Shown here one piece after another: positions 9,082-18,500 of a stretch of DNA of 31,220 nt (its first letter is position 1; every line of letters begins with the position of its first letter). Origin of the DNA: Prolixibacteraceae bacterium. GTDB lineage: Bacteria > Bacteroidota > Bacteroidia > Bacteroidales > Prolixibacteraceae. A program made the position numbers and the translations under genes. Location: contig JALNYZ010000042.1 in assembly GCA_023229575.1 (NCBI GenBank), forward strand, positions 1-31,220. The letters are read 5' to 3'. The notes under the pieces were generated by a model that made no database searches, was not told where the DNA came from, and saw only the letters and a program-made list of their open reading frames with translations.

Positions 9082-9101
9082 CTTACCAAATTCAAAAATT
9101 T

Positions 9102-10082
9102 CTATTTAGTCGGATCAGGGTAAAACTCCGGGAAAAGGCAAACCATTTTTTTGGACTCCCCTTTGTTGATGATCCTATTCGCTTTATCAAAGTCAGATTC
9201 CAATAATTCACCACGTTTACATTTTTTATCCCCTGGTGCGATCAAATCCAACACTTTGTTGAGCATCCATTCCTGATGTACTTTGTTTGCCGCTACATGG
9301 GCAAGTTGCATCCTTCCAATGACAACCTCCAACGCATACTCCTTATTGGCTGCAGCGAAATCCCAGCCCTTCAGCGTTGCAGATAAAAATTTGTTCAACG
9401 TTGCCTTTTTACTTAGATAGGTCGACCGTAAACAATACAAACCATCCTCCGGAACATCGAATCCATAGTCTGCCAACGGAAAAACATTGAGTTCCTCTTC
9501 ATTCAGTCCACTATTTATAATTTGGTCGTATTCATTGTAGGACATCACAGTCATGGCATCAATACCTCCCATCATGAACAGGTTGACCGATGACAAAATC
9601 GGGACCCACTCTACTTTCAGCTTTTTCTCAGCAATCAGTGCCTTCGGTAATTCATCAAATCCACTTTTCCATATTCCTACCTTTTTACCATTGAGCTGAC
9701 CAACATTTTCAATGCCTCCTGTTTTTTTAGTGACGATCATGATGGCCGAATGCTGTGAAATCTGGCCAACATTTACAAGGTCAGTACCCTGATTCCTGAC
9801 AGACAAGGCAGTAGTTAAAAAGAGGGAAATTAAATCTGCCTTTCCGCTGAGAAGCAGCGAAGTAGCCTGGATGCTGGTCGAAGGATGAATGATTTCAACA
9901 TCTATACCGGCATCCTTGTAAAAACCTTTCTCCTGAGCTGCATAAAATCCGGCAAATTGTGCTTGTGGCAGCCATTGAGGGGCAAATACAATTTTAGAAA
10001 ATTGCGCCTGAGTTGTAAGAAACATTAGGAATGGGATTAAACCCACGGCCAACTTAAAAATATAGTAGTTCCAATTTCTCAT
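9102..10082 (-). CDS. NMT1/THI5-like (SsuA/ThiY-type) substrate-binding protein
   Basis: A 326-residue periplasmic binding protein with a signal peptide (hydrophobic 10-24, likely cleavage after TTQA near residue 27). The mature start, APQWLPQAQFAGFYAAQEKGFY, reads like proteins binding thiamine precursors, taurine or sulfonates. The motif VGIWKSGFDELPKAL occurs mid-protein. No NMT1-type permease or ATPase gene is adjacent. It is first in the operon with the SpoIIE sensor, so it may act as a periplasmic ligand presenter to the Cache domain or work with the importer at 3647-5393. Ligand unknown. Confidence 0.83.
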   Translation of the reverse strand: MRNWNYYIFKLAVGLIPFLMFLTTQAQFSKIVFAPQWLPQAQFAGFYAAQEKGFYKDAGIDVEIIHPSTSIQATSLLLSGKADLISLFLTTALSVRNQGTDLVNVGQISQHSAIMIVTKKTGGIENVGQLNGKKVGIWKSGFDELPKALIAEKKLKVEWVPILSSVNLFMMGGIDAMTVMSYNEYDQIINSGLNEEELNVFPLADYGFDVPEDGLYCLRSTYLSKKATLNKFLSATLKGWDFAAANKEYALEVVIGRMQLAHVAANKVHQEWMLNKVLDLIAPGDKKCKRGELLESDFDKANRIINKGESKKMVCLFPEFYPDPTK

Positions 10083-10133
10083 AAATATACATAATGGCAG
10101 AAATTTCTATACACCCAATATTTTCGATTAATA

Positions 10134-10163
10134 GAAAGTTATTCTCTGTGTTATAAATTCAAA
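10134..10163 (-). promoter_or_regulatory. Candidate Bacteroidota promoter for the partner-switching operon
   Basis: On the minus strand TTTG (10163-10160) is followed after 18 bases by TAACTTTC (10141-10134), which matches the Bacteroidota -7 consensus TAnnTTTG except for the last base. It lies about 50 bases before the ATG at 10082. Spacing and position fit, but the motif is short. Confidence 0.35.
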
Positions 10164-10198
10164 CAGTCTCTGAGCTCTTCCCCCCGATAAGAACATGA

Positions 10199-10909
10199 TC
10201 AGAACGTTATCCCTGCAACAAGATACGGAATTTGACTTGCAGGATTTACTATCAGGCTTAAATATACAGGCAAAGAGAGCCGGTCGGTAACAGGGATTGA
10301 TTTCTTCAAGGTACAACCAACGTTTACGAAGTTAGCACTCGAAGCATAATAGGTCCCTTTTGCCTGATAGCCGGCAAAAAACGCCAGATCGGCGAAGGAG
10401 GACTTATGTTCGTACTGAAGTTCCAGGTACAAACTCTTCGAATCATCTGATCCATGGAAAAAATAGCTTGCAAGAAAGCTCACAGGGAATGTGTTACCTC
10501 CCGCTAAAATCAATTGGGCTTCCAGTAAATGAGACGTGGTTTTCTTACGGTAATCAAAGAAATTAAATGCCGTAGTATCGTTGAAACTCCAGTAATCCCA
10601 CAACGCAATGGTGGCGAAGCCAAATGTTTTGGAAAGATAAAAGTCTGTTTCCTGTCCTCCAGCACCGGTTAGTTTGTAAGCGCCCCAGGCTCCAAGCTTA
10701 AACTCCTTCCACTGAACAGCAATACCCGGCTGAATGCTCGGGGCATGCTCAATATCCAATCCGCGCCAAATATAACGGCTAACCAAATCAACATTCGCCG
10801 AGATTTTTACCGGAGAAACAGTTTCCGTCTGGCCTGACAATGAGAAGGTAATAAAAAAGAGGCACAGCCCAATAGACAAATGTAGCCCAATAAGATTCAT
10901 TTTCATCAT
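10199..10909 (-). CDS. TorF/Gcw_chp-family putative outer-membrane porin
   Basis: A 236-residue protein with a signal peptide (cleavage likely near SLSG|QTE, residue 26). Beyond it lie alternating amphipathic strands and a C-terminal phenylalanine, as in outer-membrane beta-barrels. The early motif VSRYIWRGLDI is typical of the Gcw_chp (TIGR02001) family of predicted porins. It would admit small solutes to the periplasm, where the two binding proteins encoded nearby could capture them. It precedes the NMT1-type gene on the same strand, but a 116-base gap containing a candidate promoter separates them, so they may be separate transcripts. Confidence 0.72.
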   Translation of the reverse strand: MMKMNLIGLHLSIGLCLFFITFSLSGQTETVSPVKISANVDLVSRYIWRGLDIEHAPSIQPGIAVQWKEFKLGAWGAYKLTGAGGQETDFYLSKTFGFATIALWDYWSFNDTTAFNFFDYRKKTTSHLLEAQLILAGGNTFPVSFLASYFFHGSDDSKSLYLELQYEHKSSFADLAFFAGYQAKGTYYASSANFVNVGCTLKKSIPVTDRLSLPVYLSLIVNPASQIPYLVAGITF

Positions 10910-10978
10910 AATTGTTCTTTAGATCGTTAGGGAATTGAGTACTTTTATAAATAAGACTTTTGAACCGAGGTATTCCTA

Positions 10979-11014
10979 CAAATATAGTGAAAGCCTTTAA
11001 TAAATGCTAACAAA
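10979..11014 (-). promoter_or_regulatory. Candidate Bacteroidota promoter for the porin-like gene
   Basis: The minus strand has TATATTTG at 10986-10979, a full match to TAnnTTTG, with TTTG at 11014-11011. The spacer of 24 bases is slightly long. The -7 element lies about 70 bases before the ATG at 10909. The region is shared with the start of the divergent thioesterase gene, for which I see no equally good motif near its start. Confidence 0.4.
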
Positions 11015-11089
11015 AATAAAGCTAAAAAAGCCTTTTATTTAAGAGTTTAATCTTATCTATAAGGCATTTACAGATGATATAGAATACAC

Positions 11090-11770
11090 ATGAAACTCTT
11101 TTTTATCCCCTTTTCAGGGGGAAATGCATACTCCTATTCCGAGTTTGAAAAATACCTGCCAGAAGAAATTGAGTTCATTAATCTGGAACTTCCCGGTAGA
11201 GGGAAAAGAATAGCGGAGGATCTTCTGACCAACATTGACGACATGACTGAAGATCTCTTCGGGATTATCGAACCTGAAATAAAGGGTAACTATGCGCTTT
11301 TTGGCCACAGTCTGGGAGCGTTGCTCTGTTTTACATTGTGCAGGTATATCGCCATGAAGAAGGCCAATCCTCCAAAGTACCTGTTCGTCTCAGGTCAAAC
11401 AGCCCCGTGTTTGATCAAACCTGACAAAAGATACAGTTTACCGGATGATAAGTTCATCGAGATGCTCAGACAAATGGAAGGGACTCCTGAAGAATTGCTG
11501 TCAGACCAGGGCTTTGTCCAATTTTTTCTTCCAATAGTTAAAATGGATTTTCAGGCCATAGCGAATTACAAACATGTACCCACGAAACCTTTCAATGTGC
11601 CAATAGCTGTTTTACTTGGGAATCTGGAAAATATCAGCAATGAGGATGCTGCAAACTGGCAAATCGAAACGAATGAAGAAATTACCATTCATCGTTTTGA
11701 TGGTGGACACTTCTTTATTTTTAACAAGACAGAAGAAATTTGCAGGCTAATCTCTGATAAAATCTTCTAG
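11090..11770 (+). CDS. Type II thioesterase (editing thioesterase of the NRPS/PKS)
   Basis: A free-standing alpha/beta hydrolase of 226 residues, like SrfAD and GrsT. These remove wrong or stalled acyl groups from carrier domains. The start FFIPFSGGNAYSY and the ELPGRGKR segment are typical. The nucleophile is Ser74 in FGHSLGAL and the histidine is His207 in GGHFFIF. At the usual place of the acid the sequence reads GNLEN, so Glu180 may replace aspartate. It is convergent with the megasynthase operon, its stop only eight bases from the small membrane-protein gene. Function is inferred from family and cluster. Confidence 0.87.
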   Translation: MKLFFIPFSGGNAYSYSEFEKYLPEEIEFINLELPGRGKRIAEDLLTNIDDMTEDLFGIIEPEIKGNYALFGHSLGALLCFTLCRYIAMKKANPPKYLFVSGQTAPCLIKPDKRYSLPDDKFIEMLRQMEGTPEELLSDQGFVQFFLPIVKMDFQAIANYKHVPTKPFNVPIAVLLGNLENISNEDAANWQIETNEEITIHRFDGGHFFIFNKTEEICRLISDKIF

Positions 11771-11778
11771 AATGCCAT

Positions 11779-11988
11779 CTATTTAGAGTGTAAAACCTCT
11801 TCCTTGTTGTTTTTATAACCGGCAACCAGGATATAAATCAGGGGGAAAATAGGCGTAAAGAAAAGTGAAAAAATAAAATTTGCCCAAAAACCCAAATAGG
11901 TATGCCTTCCCAATAATCCGGTTACAAGACAAAGAAACATATAAAAACCTACGAATCCCATGATTGATTTTCTTTTAAGGTTTGACAA
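11779..11988 (-). CDS. Small two-helix membrane protein of unknown function
   Basis: A frame of up to 69 residues with two hydrophobic helices (about 10-27 and 34-57) and a charged tail. It starts at TTG 11988 or, more conservatively, at ATG 11961 (60 residues). It follows the Cache gene by 21 bases on the same strand, at the end of the biosynthetic operon. I do not recognise a family. The hydrophobic pattern with charged ends supports a real gene, but its small size leaves doubt. Confidence 0.5.
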   Translation of the reverse strand: MSNLKRKSIMGFVGFYMFLCLVTGLLGRHTYLGFWANFIFSLFFTPIFPLIYILVAGYKNNKEEVLHSK

Positions 11989-12009
11989 TATTTCATATTA
12001 AATATCACG

Positions 12010-12930
12010 TTATTTCTTGTTAAAATCATTCCTGGGCAAAAGCATAATTAGTCCCCATTGATTTATAGGAATTATGGCGTAAAACACCAACCAATCATTT
12101 TGATCCTCAAATCTCCCTAAATTTTTTGTACCGGAAATTCCCTTCTTTAAATCGCTGCCAATTTCACTAAAAACCGGTACATTCAATTTAGATGCCAGTG
12201 TGAAAATAGATTCTTTAAAAATCCACTCCTCGTATGGTGCAGAAAGAACCGTTCCCTTTCCCGAAACTAAAATTGTATAGCAATTCCAAAGCTTGCCAAC
12301 AGATTGAACATTCCTTTTCAATTCTTCAATAGACACATCTACCGTGACAATACCCTTAAACTCTTCCTTGTATCCGTCAAATTTACTGAAAGGGATAGAA
12401 TAGGTCGACATGAAAATATTACCACCTCCAGTATCAAAATAGGGTTCACTCCAGGTTGGTTTCATCAAAGTTTTTGGAAGCTGATACCATTCCTTGTTAA
12501 AATAATTGTATTCGGGACCATTTAAATTTGTATAAATATTTCTATCCCCTTTCCTGTATACATAAGTGGCATGGTAAAGCGAATCCTTATAGAATTGATT
12601 GGGCTCAAATGCTATAGCACTCCCGCATATTTCCAAATTATTAAAGAGAACTGATTCAAGCAAAATCTTCATTTCCTGTTCATCCACATCTTGAAATTCC
12701 AAAATATATACCAAATCCTGCGGAATTTTTTGAACAAATTCTATAAGTCTGCTCATTTTCTTTACAATAGCAGTCATTCTATTATGAAAAAGTTCAACTT
12801 TAGAGTGTTTTTTGTATAATCCATTATATATCAATGATCCAGCAAATACAATTAAGAGGCTGAAGCAAACAAGTATTGCCACAAAAAATATTTTCGAAAT
12901 TTTCCTTTTTAATTCTTTCGTACTTATCAT
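12010..12930 (-). CDS. Membrane-anchored Cache-domain protein without output domain
   Basis: A 306-residue protein with one N-terminal helix (about 12-35) and a dCache sensor domain. It is homologous to the sensor of the SpoIIE phosphatase at 7153-9081. Both share FEPxxF, Y(V/A)xYVxRKGD-like stretches, WYQ(L/I)PK, WSEPYFD(T/E)GGG and GIVT(V/I)DVS. It stops (NDFNKK) where the second transmembrane helix and HAMP begin in the relative, so it has no cytoplasmic output. It could be a degraded duplicate, or a ligand-binding decoy or partner. It lies 61 bases after the SPFH gene in the direction of the biosynthetic operon. Confidence 0.8.
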   Translation of the reverse strand: MISTKELKRKISKIFFVAILVCFSLLIVFAGSLIYNGLYKKHSKVELFHNRMTAIVKKMSRLIEFVQKIPQDLVYILEFQDVDEQEMKILLESVLFNNLEICGSAIAFEPNQFYKDSLYHATYVYRKGDRNIYTNLNGPEYNYFNKEWYQLPKTLMKPTWSEPYFDTGGGNIFMSTYSIPFSKFDGYKEEFKGIVTVDVSIEELKRNVQSVGKLWNCYTILVSGKGTVLSAPYEEWIFKESIFTLASKLNVPVFSEIGSDLKKGISGTKNLGRFEDQNDWLVFYAIIPINQWGLIMLLPRNDFNKK

Positions 12931-12991
12931 TTTATCTAATTCTTCTCAAAAAAAGGATAATCAGCTCTTCTGTTATTTCAATTTATAGAAT

Positions 12992-13867
12992 CTATTTCTT
13001 TTCGTCTGTATTCAACAACAATGGCAAACCCTTTTCACTGGTACCCATTATAATTATTTTGGAATTGGGGGATTTTGCAAATTCAGTAGTAACTTCCAAT
13101 CCTCTCCATTTCAAAATTGGTATTTTAGATATGTCCTCAAAACTTCTAATTCCCTCTGCCTCTATGGATTTCCTCTTCCTCTCTTTTTCTTCAACTTCAA
13201 GTTTATAGTCAAATTCATATGATAATTGTGCTGCAACCATTTTCTTTTCAATAGATTGGGCAACGATTTCAGGCAGACTAAGTTTTTTAATGAGATAGTC
13301 ATCAATGATAATATTTCTTTGAATCAGCTGCTTATTTAAATAGTACTTGATAGTCGATTGGATTACGAGTGTCGAAATTTTATATAGTTGTTCAGGTGTA
13401 TAATTACCTATAATTGAAGTAGAAGCAGCCTGTACCTCAGGAGCGACGTATGTATTAGCATAATTAGGCCCGAGCATTTTATGTATTACAGGAATTGAAT
13501 CGGTTAAGGCAAAAAACCTATACACAAATTCTACCTTAATGGAAAGACCTTCGGCAGTAAGGATTTGCATTGTATCGCCTTTTGTTTGAATTCTGGTATT
13601 GTAGATATACATTTTGTCCCATGGCCAAATAACCTGAAGTCCCTCCCCATAATACTCTTCCAGTTTCGTCCCGGTAAGTCCGGACCATCTTATTCCCTGC
13701 TCTCCGGAATAAATCGAAATAAAAATGCTTTTCCAGAATAAGGCAAGAAAAAATACAAAGACCAAAAATGTCATCGTAATTCCTAATGTATGCCTTTCCC
13801 AATATCCAACGATATTTTGTCTAATAACGTGGTAATAATGGCCGATTTTTTTAAAGAATATTTTCAT
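12992..13867 (-). CDS. SPFH/Band 7 (prohibitin-like) membrane protein
   Basis: A 291-residue protein with one transmembrane helix (about 29-50) and an SPFH domain after it (about 55-235). The domain opens with GEQGIRWSG and contains a GLSIKVEFVYRF strand pattern and PEVQAASTSIIGNYTPEQLY, both typical of prohibitin-like proteins. A charged helical segment rich in Glu, Lys and Arg follows (about 215-240). SPFH proteins form ring-shaped or raft-like membrane scaffolds, often with proteases or transporters. It lies 59 bases after the exporter gene on the same strand. A scaffold role for the exporter or the assembly line is possible but unproven. Confidence 0.8.
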   Translation of the reverse strand: MKIFFKKIGHYYHVIRQNIVGYWERHTLGITMTFLVFVFFLALFWKSIFISIYSGEQGIRWSGLTGTKLEEYYGEGLQVIWPWDKMYIYNTRIQTKGDTMQILTAEGLSIKVEFVYRFFALTDSIPVIHKMLGPNYANTYVAPEVQAASTSIIGNYTPEQLYKISTLVIQSTIKYYLNKQLIQRNIIIDDYLIKKLSLPEIVAQSIEKKMVAAQLSYEFDYKLEVEEKERKRKSIEAEGIRSFEDISKIPILKWRGLEVTTEFAKSPNSKIIIMGTSEKGLPLLLNTDEKK

Positions 13868-13926
13868 TTTCGAAATTATTACAGACCATGTTAAATTTAT
13901 GCAATAAATTGATAACCTAAACAGTA

Positions 13927-15546
13927 TCAGACAATTTTTCCATAATCCATTTTGATTACGCGATCGGCTACATGAAAATAGCGGTCATCATGGCTAACTG
14001 CAATTACCGTCTTACCTTCAGCCTTTAGTTTATGCAACAATATATCATAAAAATAGTTTTTAAACTGTGGGTCCTGATCAGCTGCCCATTCATCAAAAAT
14101 ATAGATTGGTTTATCTTCAAGAAATGTAACAATTAGGGCAAGCCGTTTCCTTTGCCCAGTCGATAGGTTTTGTATTGTAAACCTATCCTCTTTAAACTCT
14201 GTCTTTTTATCAATCTCCATCAATTTAAGCAAATCATTAACTCTTTTAGGATCAATATTTTCCAATCCATAAAGTTTATCGAATAGATGAAAGTCATAAA
14301 ATATTGCGGAATATAGCTCCCGATATTCAAGATAATTTGTGTCGTCAACGAGTTTATCATCGACAAAAATACTACCTGAATCCAACTTGTTATAAAGCAT
14401 GGTAAGCGCTTTTAACAATGTGGTTTTACCACAACCGTTTCCGCCAATAAAAAAAAGTATCTCACCCCTGTTGATCGTCAGGTCAATTGGTCCTATTGAG
14501 AAATTATCATAGATTTCGTTGTCATGGTATTCAAAATAAAGACTTTTCAGTTCAACTCTCTTGAAATTTTTAAACCTGTTTTCGCCGTCAATCGGTTGTA
14601 CTTCGTTATGATTTGAATGCTGATCCAGTTGATCCTCCAGCTCATATATATTTTCGACAGCCAAATTGAGCTTTTCATAAGGTGGGATCATGGATACCAA
14701 TGAAGTCAATGGACCTATGGCAAAAAGCATGGCGGTCGTAGTGCTGATTATCTCTTTCGAAAAATTGGCATTCAACTGCGGAAGGACAAAAACAATTGCT
14801 CCCAGAACAATATAGATAAATGCCTGGGAAAAAACTGTATTTACAGAAAACAGGTATCCTGTACTGACTTTCAGCTTTTGCACCACAGTAGAAATCTTCC
14901 TGTAATGTGAGAATAGGTCGTTGCTCTTTTTCCTGTTTAGTTTAATCTCCTTCAACCCGTCAAGAATGTCGGTCAGCGAATTAAAATATTCGATTTCGGC
15001 TTTATTGGTGGCATCGAGTTCTGCATATACTTTTATATTGTTCTTGTGGAAGAGCATTACCCCTACTGCTAACATCGCCAATAGAATAACAGCAGCCATG
15101 AGATTTAGATAGGCAATATAGCCAAAAATAAATATGAGCATGATACCCGACTGCAATGCGGTAATCAAGTATACCGACATCTGGGAAATTAAAGCAGACT
15201 CCTGGGTTAACCGGTTGTATATCTTTGCTTTCCCTATTTTTTCGATGTTTAACAAATCAGTTTGTCGGATTTTATCTGATAGTCTGATCCTTAGATTATT
15301 AAGGATGTCTTCAATTAAAATAACCCCTTCGACAAGGATAAATTTTTGGGAAGTAATAAAAATACCAACAACAGCTACAAACATCAATAAATAACTAATA
15401 TTGATTGATTTACCGGATTCTCCCTGGGCCGCAAGATTAATAACAGCCAGGACACCCGTACTGGATAAACCGGAGACAGCAGTTAACAAACCCAACTTTA
15501 GCAGTGGTTTATCTGATTCCTTTTTGAGAAAATGAAAGATTGTCAT
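13927..15546 (-). CDS. Cyclic-peptide-type ABC exporter (SyrD/PvdE family)
   Basis: A half-transporter of 539 residues with a fused membrane domain (about six helices within 1-310) and an ATPase domain (about 330-539). The ATPase has Walker A GGNGCGKTT near 367, signature LSTGQRKRLAL near 459 and Walker B IYIFDEWAADQDP near 477. The EWAADQDP form is characteristic of the SyrD/PvdE group, which exports nonribosomal peptides or siderophore precursors. It begins 23 bases after the megasynthase stop, so it is almost certainly co-transcribed and exports its product or intermediate. Confidence 0.92.
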   Translation of the reverse strand: MTIFHFLKKESDKPLLKLGLLTAVSGLSSTGVLAVINLAAQGESGKSINISYLLMFVAVVGIFITSQKFILVEGVILIEDILNNLRIRLSDKIRQTDLLNIEKIGKAKIYNRLTQESALISQMSVYLITALQSGIMLIFIFGYIAYLNLMAAVILLAMLAVGVMLFHKNNIKVYAELDATNKAEIEYFNSLTDILDGLKEIKLNRKKSNDLFSHYRKISTVVQKLKVSTGYLFSVNTVFSQAFIYIVLGAIVFVLPQLNANFSKEIISTTTAMLFAIGPLTSLVSMIPPYEKLNLAVENIYELEDQLDQHSNHNEVQPIDGENRFKNFKRVELKSLYFEYHDNEIYDNFSIGPIDLTINRGEILFFIGGNGCGKTTLLKALTMLYNKLDSGSIFVDDKLVDDTNYLEYRELYSAIFYDFHLFDKLYGLENIDPKRVNDLLKLMEIDKKTEFKEDRFTIQNLSTGQRKRLALIVTFLEDKPIYIFDEWAADQDPQFKNYFYDILLHKLKAEGKTVIAVSHDDRYFHVADRVIKMDYGKIV

Positions 15547-15569
15547 GTATTTTTTCTATTAAGTGCTTT

Positions 15570-18500
15570 TCATTTTTCATTTATAAGCCGATCAAGTAGT
15601 TTCCTGGTTAACAAAGCATTTCCTTCCAGATTTGGCTGTTTTAACATGTCCATGTGTCCGCCGTAACCCCCTAAAACTTCGTACTGCGAAGTTAATTCGG
15701 CCCATGCACTTCTGCTTATTTTCTGATTAAAATTAGTTATTTCGTCTGATGCTTCAATCTGATAAACAGGACAATTTAAAAATTTATCTTCAGCCCGGGC
15801 ATTCAGGTATCTTCTGTAGGCAACAATTTTGGCAAGAGCAGCTTCCTTAATTTCTTCATCCAGAAATTCAGCATGGTTTTGCTCGATATACAATATGGCA
15901 TCATTTAAGTATTCGTCTGCGCTCCAATCAATTGGTTCCAGCTGCCGGTAACTGTCCAGCAATATTATTCCCCCAACCTCCCGTCCGAGTTTTTGAAGTT
16001 CGATTGCCAAATCATACGCCATATTGCCTCCGGCCGAATGACCGAACAAATAAAATGCACCCTCTCTTTGCAAATTGATTAAAATATCGGCCATTGACTT
16101 TGCCGGATCATTGGATTCTATAAAGTTCAATCCGTAAACAGTGTGATTTTCAAAATATTTCACATACTCCATATAAGCAAAGGAATAGCCTATCCCCGGA
16201 GGCATGAAGAAAATATTCTTTCCAACCACCTGATTTAAACGGATGAAATCGCTATCCATATTTTTCAGCCTTTCGTCCGTACCAACAATAATTTCGGCCA
16301 TCTCTTTTATCGTTGGGTGCTGAAATATCAGGTTCAAATAGGTCTTTTTGCTGAGCCTCTTTTGAACCTTAGACATCACTCTGATTGCCTTGATGGAGTT
16401 TCCACCTATTTCAAAGAAATTTTCGTGAGAGCTTATGTTTTCCCTGTGGAGTATTTCCGACCATACTTCTGCGATGGCTATTTCGGTTTCGCCTACAGGT
16501 TCGACATAAGACAACAGATCCGGATTATCATTGGGATCTGGTAAAGGAAGAAAACGAAGATCAATTTTTCCACTGGATGTACGTGGAAATTCTGTAAGCT
16601 TTACTATATATCCGGGAATCATATATGCAGGAAGCTGAGAGACTAAAAACTCCTTCAAACTATGGCTGTCAATGTCAGTTGAAGAGGTAAAATAGGCTAC
16701 TATCTCCTTGCCGTGTCCTTCATCTATTATTTTGATAACGGCCTCTTTCACATTTGGATACTTAAGCATGCAGGATTCGATTTCGCCAGGCTCAATCCTA
16801 TAACCTCTAACTTTTACCTGTCCGTCATCCCTTCCAAGAAATTCAAGGTCACCATGATTATCCCATCTCGCAACATCACCGCTCTTGTATAAGTTCCCTT
16901 CACCAAATGGATTTTGAATAAAACGTTCGGTCGTCAAATCCGGGTGATTGATGTATCCGTTGGCTACATTAAATCCACCAATGTACAAATCTCCCGGTAT
17001 TCCGGCAGGTACAAGCTCCATCTCCTTATCTAATAAATATATTTGCGTGTTGTTAACCGGTCTGCCGATTGGAATTTTATTCGGGAGTTCTTCCATCTGG
17101 CCTGAAAGAGTATAGGATGTTACTACATGCGTTTCGGAAGGTCCGTATTGGTTATGAAACAAAATACCCGGATAGGCTTTGAGTAATTTTGCCAGGGTAG
17201 AATTCACAAACGGCTGTTCCCCTGAAGTGATCAAATGTTTTAGTGATTTCAGTTGATCAATGTGATCCAATTCTCCTAAAAACAGACTTAATGCACTATA
17301 CGGCATCGTCAGAATTTCAATTTCTTCTTTGTCTATTATTTCGGCTATTAAACTCATCTTGTACCGCGTGTCATTCTCAATCATAAACAATGTCCCTGCC
17401 GTTGCAAGGGAAAACAAGATCTCCTGAACTGATACATCGAAGCTGTGAGGTGCATACTGAAGTGCTTTTAAACCGCTCTCTATTTGACCGGACTGCCATT
17501 CTACCAGGTTTAGCAGACATTTGTGAGTTCCCAATACCCCTTTCGGTTCGCCGGTAGATCCCGATGTGTAAATAACATAAGCGGTAGCATCTAAATCGAC
17601 AGGTTGAATCACCTCCTGATTTTCATTGCTGAACTGAGAAATACTTTCACCAATACCATCAATGGCAATTATTTTTATACTATCAAGTGGGATAAATTTT
17701 TTAAACTCCTCTAAAGTGATTAGTATTTCACAGCCGCAATCCTGCAGGATGAAATCAATCCTGCTTTGCGGATAATTTGCATCTACCGGTACATATACCC
17801 CACCAGATTTAAGAATTGAAAGCATCGTTATTACCGACCACTCCGACCGGTCCAGCATCACACAAACACGGGCTCCAGGTTTAATCCCGTTACTATCAAC
17901 CAGAAAACGGGAAAATTGATTGGCCTTCGCATTGACTTCTCCCAAAGTCAATCTCTGTCGTTTGCACACAACCGCCGTGCGATCTTTGTATTCTATTGCC
18001 TTCTTTTCAATGAGGTTAACAATCGACTTATTAGCCAATGCTTTATCATATCCCATCGAATATTTGCATAGCAATGCATTCTCTTCCGGGGAAACAATAT
18101 TTAATTTAGAGATCGGTTCTTTCTCATTGTTAATAGCACTATCGACCAAAGCAGCAAAATGACTAAACATATTGACAATCCGCTCTTTTTTATAGAGAGC
18201 GGTATTGTACTCGAAGAAATAGTTAATCGATTCTCCATCATCGTAATAGCTTATTGACAAATCAAATTTACTTACCGGAAAATCAAAATTTACCGATTCC
18301 ATTTTGAGACCTGCTACATGGTTAATCTTATTGTCAGCAGGGGTTTGTGAAATTAGCATGACATCAAACAATGGAGACCGGGAGAGATCTCGTGGAAGCT
18401 GTAATTCATCCACAAGCAAATCAAACGGAAACATCTGATGATTAAATGCACCGAGTGTATTTTTAGTCACTCTATTCAGGAAAGTTCTGAAATTTTCTAC

